Source: Roseovarius gahaiensis (GTDB lineage: Bacteria > Pseudomonadota > Alphaproteobacteria > Rhodobacterales > Rhodobacteraceae). Taken from it: DNA of 64,000 nucleotides. Where the stretch lies: NCBI RefSeq assembly GCF_011601345.1, contig NZ_JAAORB010000001.1:186001-250000 (forward strand), read 5' to 3'. Shown here in pieces: positions 57,983-64,000 of this stretch; within the stretch, counting starts at the first letter, position 1, and each line of letters opens with the position of its first letter. The translations under genes and the position numbers were made by a program. The notes beneath the pieces are model-generated. The model was not told where the DNA came from, made no database searches, and worked only from the letters and a program-made list of their open reading frames with translations.

Positions 57983-60310
57983 ATGGAACATAAGCACATT
58001 TGGCGCGCGCGCGCTCTTGGTGATCTCAAGCACAATGTATGTGGCTTGCGACAGCTTGGGTTTGCAGCGTTGGTTGCAGCCAGTTTCGCGCTTCCCGACA
58101 GTGCTGAGGCGCAAAACTATAGCTTCAACTCGGTCGCCGTCGAAGGCAATCAGCGCGTTGATGCGGCGACGATCGTGACATACGCGGGGATCGCACGTGG
58201 TGAAACGGTGTCGGCCGGTGATCTGAACGAGGCCTATCAGCGCATTTTGGACAGTGGATTGTTCGAAAAGGTCGAGATCGTCCCGCAGGGCAACCGCCTG
58301 ATCATTCAGGTGACGGAATTCCCGACCATCAACCGCATCGCCTTTGAGGGGAACCGCAAGATCAAGGACGACGATCTTGCCGACTTTATCGATAGCACAT
58401 CGCGTCAGGTGTTCAGCCCGACCAAGGCCGAACGCGACGCGGCCACAATCACCGAAGCCTATGCGCAAAACGGGCGGGTGTCGGCCCGCGTGACGCCCAA
58501 AGTGATCCGCCGCAGTGACAATCGCGTTGATCTGGTGTTCGAGATTTTCGAAGGCAGAAAGATCGAGGTGAATCGGATCGGGTTTGTCGGCAACCGTGCC
58601 TATTCCGACCGTCGCTTGCGCCGCGCGATCCAGAGCAAGCAGGCGGGGCTTTTGCGGGCCTTGATCGAAGCTGACACCTTTGTCGAGGATCGTATCGAGT
58701 TTGACAAACAGGTGTTGACCGATTTTTATAACGCGCGCGGCTATGTCGATTTCCGCGTGACCGGAACCAACGCCGAACTGGCGCAGGAACGTGACGGATA
58801 CTTCGTGACCTTCAATGTGCAGGAAGGTCAGCAATTCTCGTTTGGCGAGATCACAACCGTCAGCGATATTCCCGAGGCCGACGCCGAAGAGTATCAATCC
58901 GTTTCGCGGATTCGGCCCGGCCAAACCTATTCGCCGTCTCTGGTTGAAAAATCGATTGCCCGGATGGAGCGTCTTGCCATCAGGAACGGGGTTGATTTCT
59001 TGCGGGTCGAGCCGCGGATCACCCGTAACGACCGCGATCTGACATTGGATATCGAGTTTGCCCTTGTGCGCGGCGAGCGTGTGTTTGTTGAACGCATCGA
59101 CATCGAAGGCAACACCACGACGCTTGACCGTGTGATCCGGCGGCAGTTTGAATTGGCCGAAGGTGATCCGTTCAACCCGCGCGAAATACGTGAGGCCGCC
59201 GAACGCATTCGGGCTCTGAATTATTTCGAAGATACCGACGTGAACGCGCGTGAAGGCTCGCGGCCGGATCAGGTTGTTGTGGATGTCAACGTGGAAGAAA
59301 AAACCACCGGCTCCCTGACCTTTGGCGCAAGCTACTCGACCAACTCGGGTGTTGGTATTTCGGTTGGCTTCAGCGAACGCAATTTCCTTGGTCGCGGTCA
59401 ACAATTGACAGCCGCCATTGCCGCCTCGGAAAACAACGTGAATTACAATTTCAGTTTTGTCGAACCCGCGTTCTTGGGTCGGGATGTGGCATTCGGGCTG
59501 GATTTCGCGTTGCTTGAAACTGATGACGATTTTTCCCAATTCGATACGGTTGACGGGGTGTTTCGCCCCAGTTTGACGTTCCCGGTCAGCGAAAATGGCC
59601 GCCTGAGCTTGTATTACCAAGCCGGGTATCAGGACATCAGCAACTATGTTGGACAGTCGGGTGTTCTGACCGCGGAATCCAATCTTGGCGAACAGTGGAC
59701 CAGCAGCATCGGGTATAATTACACTTTTGACACGCGGCGCGACGGGCTGGACCCGAATTCAGGCGTTCTGTTGTCGTTTGGGCAGCGGTTTGCAGGTGTT
59801 GGCGGGGATCGCGATTACATCGAAACAACAGCCCGTCTTGTGGCCCAGACGATGGTGCTTAACGAAGAGGTGACGCTGCGCGCCACGCTTGAGGCCGGGT
59901 CGCTGCATTTCATGAATGGCCAAAGCAGCCGTGCGGTTGAACGCTACTCCAACCAGATCATGCGCGGTTTTGAGCCCAATGGGATCGGCCCAATCGAAGG
60001 CAACGAGCATTTGGGCGGTGACAGTTATGCCGTTGCCAAGTTCGAGGCGGAATTCCCGTTGGGTCTGCCGGATGAATATGGCATCTCGGGCGGGGCGTTT
60101 TACGATGTTGGCGGGATTTGGGGCGTGGATGCAACCAACGCCACCAGCCCTGTCGCTTCGCGTAGCTTTAAAGCCCGCCATGTGGCTGGCGTGTCCTTGT
60201 TCTGGGAATCACCCTTTGGCCCGCTTCGCTTCAATTGGTCCACGGCCCTTCAAAAAGAACCCGGCGATATTGATCAGGCCTTTGATCTGACCGTGCGGAC
60301 AGACTTCTGA
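57983..60310 (+). CDS. bamA: Outer membrane protein assembly factor BamA
   Basis: A 775-residue Omp85 protein, the core of the BAM complex. A signal peptide ends near AEAQ (about residue 44). Five POTRA domains follow to about 350 (motifs such as VEGNQRVDAATI, FEGNRKIKDDDL, FVGNRAYSDRRL, IEGNTTTLDRVI), then a C-terminal beta-barrel ending in F (TDF), with the family motif QIMRGFEPNGIGP near 665. ATG 57983 is preferred; an in-frame TTG at 57974 has GGGA closer to it and is possible. skp follows after 8 bases. The large minus-strand frame over this gene is antisense and was rejected. Confidence 0.96.
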   Translation: MEHKHIWRARALGDLKHNVCGLRQLGFAALVAASFALPDSAEAQNYSFNSVAVEGNQRVDAATIVTYAGIARGETVSAGDLNEAYQRILDSGLFEKVEIVPQGNRLIIQVTEFPTINRIAFEGNRKIKDDDLADFIDSTSRQVFSPTKAERDAATITEAYAQNGRVSARVTPKVIRRSDNRVDLVFEIFEGRKIEVNRIGFVGNRAYSDRRLRRAIQSKQAGLLRALIEADTFVEDRIEFDKQVLTDFYNARGYVDFRVTGTNAELAQERDGYFVTFNVQEGQQFSFGEITTVSDIPEADAEEYQSVSRIRPGQTYSPSLVEKSIARMERLAIRNGVDFLRVEPRITRNDRDLTLDIEFALVRGERVFVERIDIEGNTTTLDRVIRRQFELAEGDPFNPREIREAAERIRALNYFEDTDVNAREGSRPDQVVVDVNVEEKTTGSLTFGASYSTNSGVGISVGFSERNFLGRGQQLTAAIAASENNVNYNFSFVEPAFLGRDVAFGLDFALLETDDDFSQFDTVDGVFRPSLTFPVSENGRLSLYYQAGYQDISNYVGQSGVLTAESNLGEQWTSSIGYNYTFDTRRDGLDPNSGVLLSFGQRFAGVGGDRDYIETTARLVAQTMVLNEEVTLRATLEAGSLHFMNGQSSRAVERYSNQIMRGFEPNGIGPIEGNEHLGGDSYAVAKFEAEFPLGLPDEYGISGGAFYDVGGIWGVDATNATSPVASRSFKARHVAGVSLFWESPFGPLRFNWSTALQKEPGDIDQAFDLTVRTDF

Positions 60311-60318
60311 GGGTAGCC

Positions 60319-60975
60319 ATGATCGGGCACCGCATTGTCAGGCTGAAGTGGGTGCTTACAGCCGCCTTTCTGGCTTTTGCCGCGCCGCTTGGCACCTATG
60401 CCCAAGACCTTGGGGTTGTCCAAAGCGATATTCTTGTGATCGATGCGGATCAGTTGTTTGCGAACACAGACCTTGGCCGCCAAATCTCTGACGAGCTTGA
60501 GCAAGAGCGCGACGCGCTGATTGCGCGCAATCGTGAGCTGGAAGCCGAATTGGAATCCGAAGAGCAAGCCCTGACCGAGCTGCGGCCCGAGACCAACCCG
60601 CAAGAATTTCGCGAGTTGGCGGATGCCTTTGACACGAAAGTGCAGACCATTCGCGCCGAAAGCGAGCGTCGCGCGCGCGATCTTGAACGCAAAAGCAACC
60701 AAGCAAGACTGCGTTTCATGCAAGCGGTTGAGCCGGTCTTGGTTGACATCATGCAGGATGCAGGCGCGACAGTGATCATGGACGGGCGGGGTATCTTGCT
60801 GCGGGCAGGCGCGATCGACATCACCGATACCGCCATCGTTCGGATCAATGACCGTCTTGGGGCCAAGCTGCCCGATACGGCCGCTGATGACGCCCCCGAC
60901 CCCGATCTGGATGCGCCTAAGTCGGATGGGTTGGACTTGGATGCAGCTCCGACGGAACCCACCACCGAGGATTAG
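60319..60975 (+). CDS. skp: Periplasmic chaperone Skp (OmpH family)
   Basis: A 218-residue periplasmic chaperone that holds unfolded outer-membrane proteins for BamA. The signal peptide ends at about TYA-QD (residue 29). A long helical coiled-coil region (about 55-140, rich in Glu/Arg/Ala with LERKSNQARLRFMQAV) forms the tentacle, and a short beta core surrounds it (VIDADQLFANTDLG; DAGATVIMDGRGILLRAG). The C-terminal tail of about 35 residues is acidic and low-complexity. It is 8 bases after bamA, the usual order. Confidence 0.9.
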   Translation: MIGHRIVRLKWVLTAAFLAFAAPLGTYAQDLGVVQSDILVIDADQLFANTDLGRQISDELEQERDALIARNRELEAELESEEQALTELRPETNPQEFRELADAFDTKVQTIRAESERRARDLERKSNQARLRFMQAVEPVLVDIMQDAGATVIMDGRGILLRAGAIDITDTAIVRINDRLGAKLPDTAADDAPDPDLDAPKSDGLDLDAAPTEPTTED

Positions 60976-61044
60976 CGGCGTGCTTGCCCAAGGGCAGGGG
61001 AGTTGCTAGGGATCGCTCAGCCGAGCATATCAAAGGACAAAAGA

Positions 61045-61509
61045 ATGACCGAGCCGTTAAAATCCGCGGATATTCACCTGATCCAGCGGATCATCCCGCA
61101 CCGCTACCCGTTTCTGTTGGTGGATAAGGTGGTGGATATCGACGGCTACAAATCGGCGCGCGGGTTGAAGAACGTGACCATCAACGAGCCGCATTTTCAG
61201 GGCCATTTTCCCGGCAAGCCGATCATGCCGGGGGTGACTATCGTCGAGGGCATGGCGCAGACTGCGGCTGTGATGGTCGGAACGGCGCTTGGCATGGAAG
61301 ACCGCGATATGCTGGTCTATTTCATGTCGATCGACAAATGCAAATTCCGCCGCATGGTGGTGCCCGGCGATGTGCTGGAGATGAAACTGCACACGCTGCG
61401 CGGCAAACCCGGCGGCAAGGTGTGGAAGTTCGGTGGCGTTGCCGAAGTCGACGGCGAGATGGCCGCCGAGGCCGAGTTCACCGCGATGATGGACCTGCCC
61501 AAGGAGTGA
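61045..61509 (+). CDS. fabZ: 3-hydroxyacyl-ACP dehydratase FabZ
   Basis: A 154-residue hot-dog-fold dehydratase of fatty-acid synthesis. The catalytic histidine and glutamate lie in [15 protein letters not shown] (near 49-63) and [12 protein letters not shown]. The ATG has AAAGGACAAAAGA upstream; an extension to 61003 was rejected. It starts the fabZ-lpxA-lpxI-lpxB run that couples acyl-chain supply to lipid A; lpxA follows after 5 bases. Confidence 0.96.
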   Translation: MTEPLKSADIHLIQRIIPHRYPFLLVDKVVDIDGYKSARGLKNVTINEPHFQGHFPGKPIMPGVTIVEGMAQTAAVMVGTALGMEDRDMLVYFMSIDKCKFRRMVVPGDVLEMKLHTLRGKPGGKVWKFGGVAEVDGEMAAEAEFTAMMDLPKE

Positions 61510-61514
61510 GCCCG

Positions 61515-62318
61515 ATGCCGCAGTCGCAAGACACGTTCATTCATGCCGGCGCCATCGTGGAACCGGGCGCGCAACTGGGGCAGGGCTGCCATATCGGCCC
61601 GTTTTGCCACATCGGCCCGGACGCACAGATCGGCGACGGAGTTGTGTTAAAGTCGCATGTGGTCGTGTCCGGTGAAACCCATATCGGTGCGGAAACGGTT
61701 GTGTTTCCCTTTGCGTGCATCGGCGAGGTGCCGCAAGATTTGAAATTCAAAGGCGAAAAAACGCGTTTGATCATTGGCGCGCGCAACCGCATCCGCGAGC
61801 ATGTGACCATGAACACCGGAACGGCCGGTGGCGGTGGCGAAACCCGTGTGGGCGATGATGGGCTGTTTATGGCGGGCTGCCATGTGGCGCATGATGTGCG
61901 GATCGGGGATCGTGCCATCATCGTGAACAATGCCGCCCTTGCCGGGCATTGTGTGCTTGAAGACGACGTGATCGTCGGTGGCTTGTCGGGGGTGCATCAA
62001 TGGGTGCGGATCGGACAGGGTGCGATTATCGGCGCGGTGACCATGGTGACCAATGACGTTATTCCTTATGGCCTTGTGCAGGCCCCGCGTGGCGAATTGG
62101 ACGGATTGAACCTTGTCGGCCTGAAACGGCGCGGCGTGTCGCGGGCCGATATCACCGCGTTGCGGGCGGCCTTTCAGATGCTGGCACAGGGCGAAGGTGC
62201 GTTTCAGGAACGCGCCAAGCGTTTGGGTGAAGAAACCGAAAGCGCCTATGTGCGACAGATCGTTGATTTCGTGACAGGCGCCAGTGATCGGTCGTTCCTG
62301 ACGCCGGGATCGGTTTAG
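61515..62318 (+). CDS. lpxA: UDP-N-acetylglucosamine acyltransferase LpxA
   Basis: A 267-residue left-handed beta-helix enzyme for the first step of lipid A synthesis. Hexapeptide repeats run from about 8 to 190 (IHAGAIVEPGAQLGQGCHIGPF, then HIGPDAQIGDG and VGDDGLFMAGCHVAHDV). The catalytic histidine lies in the GCHVAHD region near 121-127. The C-terminal helical part has RADITALRAAFQMLAQG. lpxI follows after 4 bases. Confidence 0.96.
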   Translation: MPQSQDTFIHAGAIVEPGAQLGQGCHIGPFCHIGPDAQIGDGVVLKSHVVVSGETHIGAETVVFPFACIGEVPQDLKFKGEKTRLIIGARNRIREHVTMNTGTAGGGGETRVGDDGLFMAGCHVAHDVRIGDRAIIVNNAALAGHCVLEDDVIVGGLSGVHQWVRIGQGAIIGAVTMVTNDVIPYGLVQAPRGELDGLNLVGLKRRGVSRADITALRAAFQMLAQGEGAFQERAKRLGEETESAYVRQIVDFVTGASDRSFLTPGSV

Positions 62319-62322
62319 GGCG

Positions 62323-63129
62323 ATGGCGGGTAAACTGGCGATTCTGGCCTGTAGCGGGGCGTTGCCTGTGCGAATTTCGCAGGCCCGCCCTGATGCGGTG
62401 AAAGTAGGATTTCAAGGCGTTCCCAATGATTTGCAGGGCGATGTTCAACTGCACCGCTTTGAGAAGATGGGCGATTTGTTCGAAGGGTTGAAGGCGCAAG
62501 GCGTGGATCGTGTGGTGTTTGCCGGGGCGTTGGCCCGCCCGCCGCTGGACCCGGCGGTCTTTGATCCTACGATGATGCGCCTTGCGCCGCGCCTGATGGC
62601 GGCGATGCAGGGGGGCGATGATGCGTTGCTGACCCAAGTGATCGAGATTTTCGAGGATCAAGGCTTTGCCGTCATGGGCGCGCATGAATTGGTGCCGGAC
62701 CTGACCGCCGAAGAGGGGCTGTCGTTTGGGGCCATGCCCTCCGAGGTGGATTTGCAGGATGTGTCGCGGGCTTGGGATATTCTGATGGCGTTGTCGCCGC
62801 TGGATGTCGGACAGGGCTGTGTGGTGGCCGGGGGGCAATGCCTTGGCATCGAAACCATTCAAGGCACGGATGCGCTGTTGCGCTTTGTTGCCGATACGCC
62901 GGAAAAATTGCGGCGCAACCACAAGGGCGTATACGTCAAAGCGGCCAAACGCGGTCAGGACTTGCGCATTGATATGCCTGTGATCGGCCCACAGACAATT
63001 GCCGCGGTGGCCAAGGCCGGGTTGGCCGGTGTGGTGGTCGAGGCCGACAGGGTAATGATCGTTGAGCGTCAGGAAACCATGGACGCTGTTGAAAAGGCTG
63101 GTATTTTCCTAAGCGCGCAGGTGCTGTGA
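62323..63129 (+). CDS. lpxI: UDP-2,3-diacylglucosamine hydrolase LpxI
   Basis: A 268-residue DUF1009 protein, the LpxI hydrolase that replaces LpxH in alphaproteobacteria; it makes lipid X from UDP-2,3-diacylglucosamine. Landmarks are KLAILACSGALP near 4-15, LSPLDVGQGCVVAGGQCLGIE near 165-185, and NHKGVYVKAAKRGQDLRIDMP near 206-226. Its TGA overlaps the lpxB ATG by one base. The placement between lpxA and lpxB is the standard alphaproteobacterial order. Confidence 0.95.
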   Translation: MAGKLAILACSGALPVRISQARPDAVKVGFQGVPNDLQGDVQLHRFEKMGDLFEGLKAQGVDRVVFAGALARPPLDPAVFDPTMMRLAPRLMAAMQGGDDALLTQVIEIFEDQGFAVMGAHELVPDLTAEEGLSFGAMPSEVDLQDVSRAWDILMALSPLDVGQGCVVAGGQCLGIETIQGTDALLRFVADTPEKLRRNHKGVYVKAAKRGQDLRIDMPVIGPQTIAAVAKAGLAGVVVEADRVMIVERQETMDAVEKAGIFLSAQVL

Positions 63130-64000
63130 TGAAAATCTTCCTGATCGCCGGAGAGGCCTCGGGCGACAGGCTGGGCGCGGCGTTGATGGCCGGGTTGAAA
63201 TCCCTTGAAACTGTCGAGTTTCAGGGCGTCGGCGGGCCTTTGATGCAGGCCGAGGGCTTGCAGAGCCTGTTCCCGATGGACGAATTGAGTGTCATGGGCC
63301 TGGCTGAGATTTTGCCGAAATATCTGCACCTCAGGCGGCGCTTGCACCAAACAGCCGAGGCGGTGTTGCAGGCCCAGCCAGATGTTCTGATCACCATCGA
63401 CAGCCCCGATTTTTGCCTGCGCGTGGCCAAGCTGGTGAAAGCCAAAAGCTCCATTCGAACAGTGCATTACGTCGCGCCCTCGGTGTGGGCGTGGCGCGCG
63501 AAACGGGCCCAGAAAATGGCCGGTGTGATTGATCATGTGCTGGCGCTTTTGCCGTTCGAACCGCCCTATATGCAAGCCGCCGGGATGCAGTGCGATTTTG
63601 TCGGGCATCCGGTTGTCAGCGAGGCGCAGGCGACCCCGGCAGACATTCAAGGCTTCAAAGCCCGTCATAGTGTGCAGGGTCCGCTTTGGATGGTGCTTCC
63701 GGGGTCGCGACGCGGTGAGGTGTCTTGGCTTGGCGCGCGGTTTTCCGAGGTGGTCCGCCGCGTGCAGGCCGAAAAGCCAGAGCTGTCCATCGTCATTCCG
63801 ACCACCCAAACCGTTGCCCCGCTGGTGCGTGACATGGTGGCCGATTGGCCGGTGAAACCGTTGATCCTCAGCCCGGAGGGCATGGATGCCGACCGCTACA
63901 CAGCCGAGAAACGCGCGGCATTCGGCGCGGCGGATTGGGCCTTGGCGGCCTCGGGCACGGTATCGCTGGAACTGGCGGCGGCGCGCACGCCCATGGTGAT
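63129..64000 (+). CDS. lpxB: Lipid-A-disaccharide synthase LpxB, C-terminus beyond the right edge
   Basis: The first 290 residues of LpxB, which joins UDP-diacylglucosamine and lipid X to the lipid A disaccharide. Family landmarks are MKIFLIAGEASGDRLGAALM at 1-20, FQGVGGPLMQAEGL near 31-44, IDSPDFCLRVAK near 90-101, and HYVAPSVWAWRAKRA near 113-127. The frame is open at base 64000. It follows lpxI directly and is the last gene of the envelope operon in this window. Confidence 0.95.
   Translation, partial: MKIFLIAGEASGDRLGAALMAGLKSLETVEFQGVGGPLMQAEGLQSLFPMDELSVMGLAEILPKYLHLRRRLHQTAEAVLQAQPDVLITIDSPDFCLRVAKLVKAKSSIRTVHYVAPSVWAWRAKRAQKMAGVIDHVLALLPFEPPYMQAAGMQCDFVGHPVVSEAQATPADIQGFKARHSVQGPLWMVLPGSRRGEVSWLGARFSEVVRRVQAEKPELSIVIPTTQTVAPLVRDMVADWPVKPLILSPEGMDADRYTAEKRAAFGAADWALAASGTVSLELAAARTPMV

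Noticed and set aside
57938-59620. Minus-strand open frame of 560 codons
   Set aside because: It lies opposite bamA, whose POTRA and barrel motifs are unmistakable; long antisense frames are common in GC-rich DNA.

Overview
This 64 kb window is core chromosome of an alphaproteobacterium, most likely a Roseobacter-clade member of the Rhodobacteraceae. Base composition is high-GC. The pointers are: a DksA with a single cysteine, a tandem-domain dCTP deaminase, a DUF2927 lipoprotein, an OlsB ornithine-lipid acyltransferase, a CckA hybrid kinase with a TTAA-N7-TTAA (CtrA-type) site in front of it, and a recA gene preceded by GAAC-N7-GAAC, the LexA operator form used in this group. No phage, integrase, transposase, CRISPR or conjugation gene was seen. 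Genes are tightly packed, often with ATGA overlaps.

Layout. 1-8 kb: DUF2927 lipoprotein (cut by the left edge), MoxR ATPase, dksA, a FAD monooxygenase, exonuclease III, an A-type Fe-S carrier, a dGTPase and a CPA1 antiporter. 8-14 kb: a broken SDR gene, then argS, a SPOR protein, nagZ, scpA and scpB, joining tRNA charging, cell-wall recycling and chromosome condensation. 14-20 kb (minus strand): dCTP deaminase, tRNA-Pro(GGG), and the yceD-rpmF-plsX-fabH-ihfA-MerR cluster of ribosome, lipid and nucleoid genes. 20-28 kb: bamE, olsB, an ABC-F protein, a K+ channel with a zinc-ribbon tail, an SDR and a Tat-exported molybdenum hydroxylase pair. 28-32 kb (minus): tRNA-Arg(ACG), and a TVP38 membrane protein, flavoprotein disulfide reductase and sensor kinase operon. 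32-40 kb: rpmH-rnpA-yidD without yidC, guaB, an RsmB-like methyltransferase, cckA, a sulfotransferase-like gene and recA. 40-47 kb: alaS, DUF1330, a histidine phosphatase, typA and a FemAB-like gene, then a 459-base non-coding stretch holding an inverted repeat. 47-52 kb: ssb, a lytic transglycosylase, a Tat-type solute-binding protein, an AraC regulator and miaA. 52-64 kb: the long envelope operon pyrH-frr-uppS-cdsA-dxr-rseP-(small ORF)-bamA-skp-fabZ-lpxA-lpxI-lpxB, with lpxB cut by the right edge.

The last block supplies undecaprenyl phosphate, CDP-diacylglycerol, isoprenoid precursors, the outer-membrane protein insertion machine and lipid A. With bamE, olsB, plsX and fabH it makes the window rich in envelope biogenesis.

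I found no clearly new multi-gene system. The best leads are smaller: the inverted-repeat element at 46.9-47.0 kb, the dyad enclosing half of the recA SOS box, the palindromic CtrA-type site before cckA, the zinc-ribbon K+ channel, the TVP38/reductase/kinase operon, two unrecognised one-helix membrane proteins and the interrupted SDR gene.
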